From the NCBI RefSeq assembly GCF_011745365.1, contig NW_024468917.1:868001-932000 (forward strand): a DNA stretch of 64,000 bases. Reading direction: 5' to 3'. Positions 26,101 through 37,559 of this stretch are shown here, one piece after another. Below the pieces are notes generated by a model that saw only the letters and a list, made by a program, of their open reading frames with translations, was not told the origin of the DNA and did no database searches. Numbering within the stretch: position 1 is the first letter of the stretch; each line of letters opens with the position of its first letter. The position numbers were made by a program, and so were the translations under genes. Origin of the DNA: Cryphonectria parasitica EP155. Taxonomy: Eukaryota; Ascomycota; Sordariomycetes; Diaporthales; Cryphonectriaceae.

Positions 26101-26727
26101 AATGAAAAAGAGTATCCCGTTCAACATTCAGATAGACTCAACAAGTATAGTTGAAATTGGCGACGAGTGGCTGTTCAACTACCCAGGTACGTTTCGGGAA
26201 GCATGACCTTGTTGATGAGAGTATGATTTCTATTTCGAGACAATGACCCACACAAGGTTATAATTATCACCAATTCTTCGTATTAAGAGCTACTACTTCT
26301 TCTTCTTCTTTTTCAAAAAAAAAAAAAGGAAAAAAAGAAAAGCGAAGACTGACCTCATTCCCGACCAGCATTTTTCGGGTACGAATCAGACGAAACAACC
26401 GACTTCCCGTCTGCTCTCAAGATCGCCAGGGATGATCTGAAAGAGCATTCCCAAACGAAATTCATCCAGAGAGCGATAGATGAAGTTGACGCAGAACAGG
26501 AAGCTAACGGACAAGGATCGGAAGCTTCCAGACACGGACAACTACATGCTAGACAGCAAATGCCAGCTACCAGACGACAAAAAGACAGCACAGATACAGA
26601 AATCGACGCCAAAATACTTGATATTCCGAAGTACAAGCACCTTGGCAAGCGACGAGATACCAGGAGCATACCGTGGAGCCTCCGCAAGCAAGCTTACTCC
26701 GGTTGCGGGCGCCATTTGTTCCTATAA
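23118..26727 (+). CDS. Large fungal protein of unknown function (1085 aa), possible glycoside-hydrolase-like fold
   Basis: Four exons, 23118-23223, 23332-24703, 24766-26186 and 26369-26727, give 1085 aa. All phases agree (1, 2, 1). Introns are 108, 62 and 182 nt; the second has a CTGAC branch point and the third contains a CTT/poly-A stretch. The N-terminal third looks beta-rich (NCYASFGDRGTTATVDAFGN, SRFLGAG, CVDR), the middle has HLRWI and CFAPNYRVTGEF, and the rest is helical (FDDERYRHFYFHAGFEVPF, LTYAGRVKKVMDP). A beta-sandwich followed by an alpha-toroid is the layout of GH15-like enzymes, but no catalytic residues can be assigned, so this is only a guess. An imperfect 18-bp tandem repeat (25268-25360) encodes NED-[QR]-L-type units. 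The C-terminal exon is Gln/Arg-rich. The gene sits at the edge of the AT-rich island. Confidence 0.7.
25268..25360 (+). repeat. 18-bp minisatellite inside the 1085-aa gene
   Basis: About five imperfect 18-bp units (core GACCAGCTAT-CAACGAG with substitutions) keep the reading frame and encode an acidic N-E-D-Q/R-L repeat. It is a likely length-variable surface loop. Confidence 0.75.
26294..26340. repeat. CTT / poly-A low-complexity tract in last intron
   Basis: CTT repeats are followed by a 13-A run and further A-rich sequence, inside intron 3 of the 1085-aa gene. Confidence 0.8.
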
Positions 26728-29700
26728 TAGACTGTGAATAGCTCCATTTATTCCTCTTTTTCTTTCCTCACCTTCGCCCCCGCTTTTGTGCTGCTATTTC
26801 CTCGCTTCGCTTCGCTCAGCTCCCTCCCCAACCCATCCGCCAGGAAATAGCTGCTTTCCTCAGAAACACGAAGATGCACGTGGACCACCCGGTTGATTAG
26901 GATGCGTATAAAAATCAGAGAAATACTCAGAAGCTTCCGGGAGTCAATAGAAGAAAGAAAAATCTTCTGCAGAGAGCTGGTCTGGAAAGAGTAGCATATG
27001 CATCAGATATAGTACAGATAACAAATGGGCTAAAGATAATAGCTAAATAATAAGATGCCTTAACGAAATGGATGTATCTTGTGAATACAGAAAGAGTATA
27101 AGAAAATACGCTTTTTTTTAAGAGCTTAAAGGGTTAATGTTCTAATTGTTAATATGGAAGTTAAGTTCGTAGGTTGTTGCAGAAGCTAAAAGCACTTGCC
27201 TTTCGCTGTATTAGCTATATGAGGTAATTGATTGTTGAAGGTAGTTGATTGTTGTAAACATCCAACTGTGTTTACTGCTAATGCGCTTTCATAATCTTCT
27301 GAATCCATATCTCAAGACCTTCTTTTGAGCTTAGCCAATCTTCTTGCCTTCTGTAAAGACTACCAAGTTTATCCATACTACATTCTAGCTGCTGCTTCCA
27401 AAAAGCAACGAGATTCCAGCTGCAGCCTTAACATTATGGATAATAATCATCCTACCTTGCATAATAGCAGCAAAGCTGGCAAGAATTCTACAGAAATAAC
27501 CAGAAATTGCAGTGCTAACTATGCAGCTGCTCCGAAGCAGCATTGCACTTGCAAACAGGCTAAGCTCATTCCCCAGCACTACTCAGCCTTCCTCTTCCCA
27601 AGACTCTTCCAAACGAAGTATTCTCTTGTTAATATATGCAAAGAATACTTCTTTGCAGTACAAGCTGCTAGTAGATTAAACTGCTTGCATAATATAATAT
27701 AGCTAACAAGATATCCTTGTAGCTCCTGCAAGCTAGATAATCATAGTCTTCCTCCATCTCCCCAATCCTAGGCAGTAAAGCGCTTCCAGCTTCAACAGAA
27801 AGCAACTTTGACACTATTGCTAGTTCCAACAACATCATCTCCAGTATAAGCAAGCTTAATGTGGGGCTGAATGGGCAGGAAGAAGAGAGCCTAAGTAGCC
27901 TTAAGAGATCTGAGCTTGTTACATTCAACAATGCTTGTCTACCCTCACTATCAAGAACGAAAGAGATCTCCGTAACTAATAATCCTAATAACAGCAAACA
28001 GCTATCAGCTACAAAGTTTATATCCATAGCACTGAAAATCCTAGCTTTGCTATGTATTACTTGCTTTCTTCAGTTATGCAAAATCTGCAGCTACAAGTAT
28101 AAGCTCAGCTATACAGCTTAGAGAAACTGTAAATATTTCTCTTTAATCTGTGGATGTTCAGATGATTAACTACTTGAAAGTGCGGAATAGATGCAATAGA
28201 TATGCTGAATCATCAGAAGCCTGTAATCAGATTCCATAAACACTAGCTAACAGAATGAAGGCATTTTAAGCAAATAAAAAAGGGATTTCAGATACTGCAT
28301 TCGAGATTCAGCACAAGATATTATGCAAGGAGATCCTGCTTGCAGATGCAACAAGCTGTATATAAGCAGAAAAGCAACTCTGCTAAGAGTTGGTGGCTAA
28401 GGCAATGGAATTGCATAGGATTAAGATCTACATCACAGCTCTCTATTCTTTGTTCAGAGATATAGCCTTCGAGAGAATCCCTATTCCTTCTAGCAAAGAA
28501 TGGATACTGAATGCAGATATATAGGATTTGCTATATTATGATATATTTATTAATAATATAGATAATACTGCAGATAATTCAGACTGAATATGCAGTAAGA
28601 GAATATGTAGATGAATTATAGATATATGAGTAGTATTCTGTATATGCAATTAAGAAGAGGGGAGAATAAATAATATAAGGCTTATTCCTGCTTATAAGTA
28701 CTAAATAAGCACTTTTATTTATACAGATATCAATAATTATCCCAATATCAGCAAACTGCAGCCAGTACTTGTAATATCTGATGAATCTCTCTCCTTGTTA
28801 AGAAGCACGCCTAATGTATTCCAACAAAAGAAATCAGAATACTCAAAGTCCTCTTCAGCCCGTACAGACATCTATGCTAATTATATTATCTTAATCTGAT
28901 AACAGCTTCAGAATTCCTCTCCAGGCTGAAAAGGTATCTCCTATATATCATAGAATCTGAAATTACTAAAGCCTGTAATAAGCCTCTCCGAGCTGAAGAG
29001 AACATATCACGAAGTATCAGTATACTGATATAGCAATAGCATTAATCGCTTAATCCCAACATCTTTTTTTCTTTTTATAAAAAAAGGCTCTTTTCCTTCA
29101 GCTTATACAACAAGTAAGCTTCTATCTATGCTCAAAGCTTCTGCCAATTTCTATCTCATTCTTATCTCGCCAGCTAGTAAGTAGCAACAAGACTTTTATC
29201 CTTTCAAAACCCAGTACTTTCTTTATTAATATCACTAAAGGGGCGCGCTATGCAATACAAACAAACTGCATCTAAGCCTTCCATTCTTTCTACATACCTA
29301 CTCTGATTCCACAAGTTCATTTGCCTGCTTCTTCTCAAGTCTGCCACACCAGGCAAGCGTATTCAGATTACCCAGCTCTATAGCTTCTCCTACAATAGAA
29401 CCAGTGCATAGCGCGTCAATCGCAGCAACCCGCCCTATCCCATGTATCGAGTGCCTCAGAACCGAGCTCTAACAAATGGAAAACACAACCTCTAACATAG
29501 TCTATACAAACTAATCATATATGCAAAACGCTTGTGCTATCAATCAGCTACAAAGTCTAATGTTCTGCAGTAAAAAATGCTAAGTTCTGCTAGGCATGCA
29601 CAGATCGAAAATGCGCATATATTACTGCAGATATAAAGAATAAATACATTAGAGAATAGCTCGAAGTCAGAGATAAAGTTAGCGTTATAGATGAACTGAA

Positions 29701-30730
29701 ACGCTTTGGAAAGAGTTACCGGTTACTGCAACACTTTCAGCAAGAGTCAGCTTCTTACTTAGCGCTGCAGGAAACTACTGCAAAGATAGTTGCAAATAAT
29801 GTTAACTGCATGAAAATAATTATAATGCTATTAAAAACAATTTTTATATATATTAAGTATCAAATAGTAATAACTATGCTAACAAATCTAGCAGAAGAAA
29901 ATCTTAAATTCTCTAGCAGCATATAAGAATTATCTTCTCTCTAGTCATTCGATCCTTTGCAGTACAATACTCGAGCAAGTTGAAAGCGAATATCTGATCT
30001 CCAGAGCATAAAGAGTTTGAAAAATATCCTTATGAATATTAGTAATGAATATATAATCACTACAGAAGAGATAAATGCAATACAGAGTTTACTACTAATA
30101 AGTTATTATTCAAATATCAATCTCTTCAACTAAACTATTGAATAATATATAATAGAAAAGCTTTAATAATAGCAATATTAATCATAACTAGAGAATAGAT
30201 CTCATCTAAATCATTATGAAGCTATGCGCTGAAGAACTATAGAAGATTGGAAAGTTGCTCTTACTGCTATCAGATATCCGCTTCAGCTATGCTTCTAGAA
30301 TATAAAACATCTTCTAATTTTCTTCAAGTTTATTTTTCCTATCTGATATGCTATCAGGCTATCTCGTATCTCAAATAGCATCACATCTGCAGATTATTAT
30401 ACTATCTCTCTCTTATGTAGCTTCCTACTCTTGCAGTTCCTGGATTACAGATCCTGCAGAAGCTGCTGAGCTCTACTAATAAACAGCAGCACGGATAGCA
30501 GATGCTTAAGTAAAGAAAAAAGCGCCTTTGCAAGTTCCCAACCTTGTTGTACACAATCTTTCCGAATCTTTATGCTCATTATTTAGCTATTATTCTCAAG
30601 ATAGGGAAAGTTGTGAAAGTCTTTCAAGCGTTTAGTAAAGCTCATATTGCTACCTAGTAATATATTATGGAAGCGAAGCTCTATCAATATTCTTGCTACA
30701 GCAAAGAGCAGTTATTCGTTTATCGCTACT
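26728..30730. other. AT-rich, RIP-like decayed sequence without recognisable genes
   Basis: From about 26,990 the composition turns strongly AT-rich and TA-rich, and all six frames are closed at short intervals. This matches the adjacent E1 retrotransposons and suggests RIP-mutated repeats. I could not identify a family for this 3.7-kb stretch. Frames at 27325-27702 and 27861-28121 have no meaningful motif. Confidence 0.5.
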
Positions 30731-31184
30731 TGTAATGAGCACTGCAGCAATCCGAAGATTCCTAAGTACACAAAGAGGATTTATGCTAACAAGAGCGGTA
30801 TCAAAGTATCAAGTCCTTGAATACGGAACCGTACAAGTCCTAGTAAGCAATGCAAGTATTCATTGCCTTTGGAGCTACTCAGTATAGAAGACTGAATACT
30901 TAGATTAACAACTGAAGAGCTATATACTGAATCCATCTAATAGTAATGAATGTATTCTTATATATCCAGCTCTTCAGTATAGCTCATTAGGATCGCTAGT
31001 AAGCTTAGCAATTCAAGATGTGAAGCTCATTAGGATTGCTAGCAAGTCCAACAATCCTTCCTTCTTTACAACTCTAACTCTGAGTTATATAATCATTGCT
31101 TTGTTAGAACGTTGGGTTTTTAATACCTAATCCTTGTTACTCGTAACCTGTTTTCGTAATCTACATATTGGATAAATCATAATA
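30731..31184 (-). repeat. E1-outer 3' LTR (454 bp)
   Basis: One of four 454-bp copies. Read on the minus strand it runs TG...TTACA. It shares private variants with the LTR at 45438 (CTACTCAGTATAGAA block) that the two inner LTRs lack, so these two are a pair. A purine-rich tract on the minus strand (AGAAGAGAGATGA) adjoins its internal side, as expected for a polypurine tract. Confidence 0.9.
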
Positions 31185-31275
31185 TCATCTCTCTTCTATT
31201 AATCATTATTCCTAATAATCTTCTGTAAATATTCTAGCAAATCTTTGTATTTATAATCTTGCCTTCCTAATCAAG

Positions 31276-31902
31276 ATGCTGAATAGAATTAACAAAGTTG
31301 CAAAACCGAAATCCTTGAATCCTTATTCTAATAAAAAGAAGCAGAAAAATCTCCTTCTTCAATCTATTCTTTCAAACGATTTCAATATACATTTCTGCTC
31401 TTACTGCAATAATCGAGGCTTGCAATTGTATATCGTTTCTTCTTACGATTCATTCTGTTGCTCGGAGTGCATTTTCCAGAATCGCGCTAAGTGCAACATT
31501 CTGGAGCTAACGAATGCTATTGAACTTCTTCTTATTTCTACTTAGTATCAAAAGCTGAAGAATAAGATAGAAGAGTTAGAGTTAAAGCTGCTTCAATTGC
31601 ATTAACAAAAGAAGATGTGGCATAAGAGGATATCTCGAGCTATTTGTTAAGATCTTAAGAATCTTGAAGAGCTTGAGAAAGAGAAAGCTAAGAAGGCTAA
31701 GGCTAAGAGGGTGCATATTGCTGCTGAAGTGCAGGCTGTGATAGCTGAGGAATCTGCTGTTATAGCTGGAGATTCTTCTTTTAAGGGTTTTAATTGGAAT
31801 TCTGTGAATCTGAGGAATTCTGTGATTAACTAGTTGAGTTTTCTAGAAAATAGGATCTCTGAGAGCCCTGGATCTCGGTTCGGAGCGGAGCAATCGTCTT
31901 AG
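31276..31902 (+). pseudogene. E1-outer accessory ORF opposite to pol: Cys-rich zinc-finger-like plus coiled coil, RIP-broken
   Basis: A 209-codon frame on the strand opposite to gag-pol, between the chromodomain end and the 3' LTR. It is open for 89 codons and then broken by stops of the TAG/TAA kind that RIP makes from CAG/CAA. The intact part shows a Cys cluster (CSYC, CCSEC, KCN) with spacing resembling fungal Zn-binding motifs, followed by a Lys/Glu-rich coiled-coil-like segment. The same frame with the same length is at 36916-37542 in the inner copy. Function is unknown. Confidence 0.7.
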
Positions 31903-31949
31903 ATGTTGGTTTTCCTTTTCCAATATTCAGCTATCTTTTCCTAAGCATT

Positions 31950-34900
31950 TTTAATATTTTTCTATAGTTTCTAAGAATTTTCGCTTGCTAAGTAATCTTT
32001 CTATTTGATAAGATATTTTCTTATATTATCTGTACCTTTATGCTTAAGAATCTTTTCTACTTTATACTCTGGTTTATTATTTTCCACTTCTGCTGTATTA
32101 TTTGTTAGTATTTTCTGTACTGCTGGCTTTAGCAGTAAGATATGGAAAACTGAGTATATTCTCATCCTATAAGATAATGCTAATTCGTAATTAATCGGAG
32201 AAATCTGTTGCAAGATTTTGAATAGTTCTAACTTCTTATAATCAAGTTTGTTGCTAAATCTAGTTATTTTAATATTTTTTCGAAGTAAGTAAATCTTATT
32301 TCCCTTCTGTAGAATTAATCTTTTAATTCTTTTGAAGTTTGCATATTGTATTATTCATTCTTAAACGAATTATAATTCTAATCAGAATTTCTTCTGAACT
32401 TTCTTGATTTTCTTAACTCTTTTATCTGCAGCTTCTATATCTGCTTCTAGCAATATCTTGTAATAAGCTGTTGGATTATATTCATAGAGTATAAAGAATA
32501 GCGATTTCTTTATTATGCTTATATCTGCGCTATTATAAGCGAACTATGCAAGAAGCAATAGATTAATTCAATTATTCTGTTTCTGATTGATATAGTATTG
32601 AAAATACTATTTAATAACTTAATTCATTCTTTTCATCTATTTATCTGTTTATAGATAAAATGCTATAAATATTCTGTAGTATATTCTGAGCTATTTCATG
32701 AGCAAAATTCAAAACTTCGAGTTGAACTTTCTGTTTCTATTGAAGATTACTTCTTCTAATGTGCTATGATTAGCAATGATTATTCTGAAGAATGCATATG
32801 CGAGTTCTTCTGCTGTACTGCTTTTCTTATAAGAGAGAAAGTAAGCATACTTGCTTAGTTTGCAAACTACTACTAGAATGCTATTATATTGCATCTTAAT
32901 TAAGAGTTCTTATAAAAGAAATAGCTTAATAATAAAGTTTAAACTAATAGATTGCTAAATAGTTATAAATACTAATAAGAAGTATAGTAATTTGTAAAGC
33001 TTATATCTTTCTGCCTTATTCTTTTTGCAGCTATTGCATTGTTATAAGATATTCTCAATTCTTTTTCTAAAATCTAATAAATTTCAATATCTTTTAATAC
33101 ATTCATAGATTGCTCTAACTCTCTAATATTCATATGCTGATACACTATATACATTCTTGATATAGTTATCTTATTCATTCGGAGTTATTGATTCTGAATC
33201 CTTTTCCGAGAGTTCAATCCTGAGAGCAGCATTTAGTTCTCTATATGCATTAATAAGATTTCCCAACTCATCTTGAATGAAGATGTTCTGCATATCCGAA
33301 GAATCTGCATCTCGATAATCTGATCTTCTGCTGAAAGCATTCGCTTATTCGTTTTCCAAGCCTTTGCAATATACAATCTTGAAGTTGAACTATAAAAGGA
33401 ATTCTGCTTATCTAACTTATTGCTTATTCAAAATCTTAGTTATTATAAATGTAATCAGATTCTTGTAATTCAAGTGAACTATAATTGAATATTATATACT
33501 AATAAGATAGTATTGCTACTTCTCAAAAGCTTTTACTATTGCTATGAGTTTCTAATTAGAGATTCTGTAGTTAATTTCTAAGCTATTCAACTTTTTTAAG
33601 AAGTTGCTTATAATTCTTAAATATTCTTAGTTGTTTCGCTAGCTAAGTTATTCTCTAAATGTATATTCTAATGCATCAGTTTCAACTTTAAAGAGTTTAT
33701 AAGAATCTGCTTCATACAGAACTAGCTCTGAAGTAATATGCTTAATAATCTCATTAAAAGCTTCTTATGCCTTGAGAATTTACTTGAAGAGTTGATTCTT
33801 TTTAGTAAGATTTGTAAGAAGATATGCAATTCAGCTATAGTTCTTAATGAACTGCTTGTAGAAGTTGATATATTCGAGAAAAGACCTAATATCTCTAATA
33901 TTCCTAAGAACTAGCTAATTTCTAATAGCTTCTACCTTATCTTTCTGTAGCTTAATGCATCCTGGCTTGATTATAAATCCGAGGTAATTAATCTTTTATA
34001 TATAAAAGTAACTCTTTGTAAGTTTTATAAGAAGTTTTGCATCTTGAAGCATTTGCAATACTATTTCTACATATTTCTTATATTTCTCAAGTATTCAAGA
34101 GTAGATAAGAATATTGTTAAGATAAGCAATAATGAACTGATTCAGATGCTTGCATAGAACGTAATTGATTATTTCTTGGAATAAAGCTGAAGCATTTATT
34201 AAACCAAAGAGCATAACCAAATATTCGTAATATCTGTAGCATATTCTGAAAGCAGTTTTCCATTCTTCTTCTTCTTTTACTCTAATCAGATTATAAGCTT
34301 CTTTCAGATTCAGAACTATAAACTACTATACTTCTTGCAATCTATCTCATAATTCCTTGATAAGTAGCAACAGATATTAATTCTTAATTATAATATTATT
34401 AAGTTGCTTATAATCAATATATAGCCTAAGCTTGCTATTTTTCTTAAGTATAAACAGAATAAGATATTCTATTAATAATTACAATAATTATATATATTCT
34501 TTCTTAAGATTCTTATCAAGATACTCCCTAAGTATTTCTAGCTATATCTTATCTAATCTGTAGATAAGAAAGAATTTAAGCTATTTTCCTTCTTATAGCA
34601 GGATCTTGTAATCATATAAGCTGTATTCTAGCAATTCTGTATTCAATTCTTTCTGAAATAGTTTCTTGAACTTGTAATATTCTTGTAGTATGTTTGCAAA
34701 TATTGGTTCTAGTTCTTGTGCTGTTTCTGCTATCTAGAGGAACAGTAGATACTGTTAAGCATGCTTCTTTTCTAATAGCGTTTTCGAGTGCTTTGAGCGT
34801 TTGCTCCGAGCTGGATTGAACGCTCGAGAGCCTGGTTTCAAGGTTTTTCCTGTATGGATCTACAATTCATTTTCTGAAGCTTTTCCTTGTTGCTCCAGAG

Positions 34901-36370
34901 CGAACTAACTTGCTGAGAATCTTGCTTCTATTATTTTGCTAATCTATTAGCGCTCTGGCACTGTTTGGATTCGCTTATTACTAGATTCTTCTTCTTGAAC
35001 TGCTAGTGTTGTGGTGGCCAGGGTGGTAGTCTGTGGGATGTGGAGTACAGTGGGTCAAGGGTCCTCATACATATAAAGAGTATCACTCACTTTTCAAATT
35101 CTTTAGCTATAAGCAACAATCAAGCATCCTTTCTCTTCCTTTCAATTTTGAACCCTTTGAACAGGTCTAAGACAGGTTTTTCACCCTGTTCTTGCGCCCG
35201 TGTAGCCTTAGTTTGCTGTTCTCATCTGTACAGGCATGCTTGGGTTGCATAAGCCCTTGCCCATTGCTTCAGCAGCTGTTTGTCCCTTTTTCTTTCGAGG
35301 GCGACAGCGCCCTAGTTCTGGTTCACCAGCTCTGCTGATTTGAAAGTATATATGAAGTTGTCTGAAGCTTCTTTTCCCAAGTATTCTTCAATAACTAGCT
35401 TCAATCCTGCATTATTAATTGCAACTATCTCTCTGGGTACAGCTTGTTCTCATGAGATCTGGCTAGTAGTTCAATTGATTCGAGGATTGTGCTTCTTAAG
35501 CTATAAAAGCTCTATAATCAGCTTATGCTATGCTGTATCCATAATATTAAAGGAAGCTCTGATTATATATTTTTGAATTAAGATAGATAGATGATTAGTT
35601 TCCTTATTGATTACTTCTTAATTGTATGCAATAGATTATTCTTTTATAGTGCTGAGAGTATATAAGCACCTCTTTCATTTTCATTGTAATTATATCTGAT
35701 TAATGATATATAGAGATATAAAGTTTCTCTGAGTACTACTGTTCAATAATATACTATATTTGTATTCTTGAATGTATATATTGAACTTGATGTGAGTATA
35801 ATCTGTTCTAAAAGCTTTATATAGGAACTGTTCTAGTCTGATCATCTGCAGTCTCTTTACAAGCAATTCTATTCTTTTGAGTTTATCAAGAACTGTTTGT
35901 TCTTCTGAGCCTGCTTTGCTGCTTCTTGAGCAAGCTTCTTAGCTTGCTTTTGCTCATATTGCTATTATTCCTAGTCTTTCTTCTATTAATACTAGTTACA
36001 AACTTTATTATTAATATGAATTATACAGAGTATCATTCTATACTGCCATCATTTTATTTTCTTATCTATATATTGTATGGAATAATTATCTGGTAGCCTG
36101 ATGTATATATTGTGATATTGCTTATTAAAAATCTCTCTGAAGCGAAGTTCTTGTTCTTTAATAGCTTAAAGGATTTATCCTGATTCTCTAACAGAAAACT
36201 ATTTGTATTACATCTTGTTTGAGAAATACATTCTGTAGCTATAATAGGTACAGGAGATCTAAGCTAGCTTGTAGTATAGATTGTAAAGTGAGCTGATCCG
36301 AGAATCCTCATCTTATCATGCTTCAATATCTTGCAAAAGGATGCAAATAAAGAGCTCCTCTAACTCTATC
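31950..36370 (-). pseudogene. E1-outer pol remnant (RT, RNase H, integrase, chromodomain)
   Basis: Decayed minus-strand pol. Order from right to left: protease/RT region, RT motif (34097-34126), integrase zinc-binding and core (about 33100-32700), chromodomain (32213-32001). There are many in-frame stops. It is interrupted by the solo E2 LTR at 35007-35325. The left end aligns with the inner copy throughout. Confidence 0.8.
35007..35325 (+). mobile_element. Solo LTR of element E2 inserted in E1-outer pol
   Basis: 319 bp, closely similar to the 321-bp LTRs at 45976 and 54761, with mostly C-to-T and G-to-A differences. It is flanked by CTAG (35003-35006) and CCAG (35326-35329). The undisturbed site in the inner E1 copy (near 40643) reads GCTGCCAGCTCTG with a single CCAG, so this is a 4-bp target duplication with one transition. 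It is the remnant of an older E2 insertion that lost its body by LTR recombination. Confidence 0.93.
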
Positions 36371-36824
36371 TGTAATGAGCACTGCAGCAATCCGAAGATT
36401 CCTAAGTATACGAAGAAGTTTATGCTAATAAGAGCAGTATCAAAGTATTAAGTTCTTGAATATGGAATCATATAAGTCTTAATAAGCAATGCAAGTATTC
36501 ACTGCCTTTGGGGCTATTAGAGTAGAGAGTAATCTGATACTTAGATTGACAACTGAAGAGCTATGTACTGAATCCGTCTAATGATAATAACTGTATCCTT
36601 ATATATCCAGCTCTTCAGTATAGCTCGTTGAGATTGCTGGCAAGTCTAGCGATTCAAGATATAAAGCTCGTTGGAATCGCTAGCAAGCTTAACAATCCTT
36701 CCTCCTTTACAACCCTAACCCTGAATTATATAATCAATGCTTTATTAGAATATTAAATCCTTAATACCTAATCCCTGTTACTTATAACCTATTCTGTAAT
36801 CTGCATATTAAATGAATCATAATA
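36371..36824 (-). repeat. E1-inner 3' LTR (454 bp)
   Basis: It pairs with the LTR at 43334: both share the variant block CTATTAGAGTAGAGAGTAATCT that the outer pair lacks. A minus-strand polypurine tract (AGGAGGGAGATA) adjoins the internal side at about 36825-36838. Confidence 0.9.
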
Positions 36825-36915
36825 TTATCTCCCTCCTATCAGTCATTATTCTTAATAATCTTCTGTAAGTATTCTAGCAAGTCTTTGTATTTATGATCTT
36901 GCCTTCCTAATCGAG

Positions 36916-37542
36916 ATACTGAACAGAATTAACAAAGTTGTAAAACCGAAATCCTCGAATTCTCGCTCTAACAAAAAGAAGCAGAAAGATCTTCTTCTTC
37001 AATCCATTCTTTCAAATAGTTTCAATATACATCTCTATTCTTATTGCAACAATTAAGGCTTGCAATTGTATATTGTTTCTTCTTATAATTCATTTCGTTG
37101 CTTGGAGTATATTTCCTAGAATTGTACTAAATGCAATATTCTAGAGCTAATGAATACTGCTAAACTCCTTCTTATCTCTACTCAGCATCAAAAGCTGGAG
37201 AATGAGATAAAAGAGTTGGAATTGAAGTTGCTTTAACTGTATTAACAAAAGAAGATATAGTATAAGAGGATGTTTTAAGCTATTCATTAAGATCTCAAGA
37301 ATTTCGAAGATCTTGAGAAGAAGAAGGCTGAGAAGGCTAAGGCTGAGAGGATCTGTATTGCTGCTGAAGTACAGGCTGTAATAGCTAAGGAATCTGCTGT
37401 TGTAGCTGGAGATTCTTCTTTTGAGAGTTTTGACTGGAATTCTGTGAATCTGGGGAATTCTGTGGTAGATTGGTTGGGCTTTCTGGAGAGTGAGGTTTCT
37501 GAAGCTTCTGAGTCTTGCTTTGGGGCGGAGCGATTGTCTTAA
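36916..37542 (+). pseudogene. E1-inner copy of the accessory ORF opposite to pol
   Basis: The same 209-codon frame as at 31276-31902, with start ATG mutated to ATA and an independent set of in-frame stops. For example, codon 90 is CAG here but TAG in the outer copy. The C-terminal half (AEVQAV...DSSF...WNSVNL) is still readable in both. The independent lesions show that both copies came from an intact ORF before RIP. Confidence 0.75.
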
Positions 37543-37559
37543 GTACTAGTTTCCTTCCT

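Noticed and set aside
27325..28121. Two ORFs (125 and 86 codons) in the AT-rich block
   Set aside because: Low-complexity composition in decayed DNA, with no recognisable motif.
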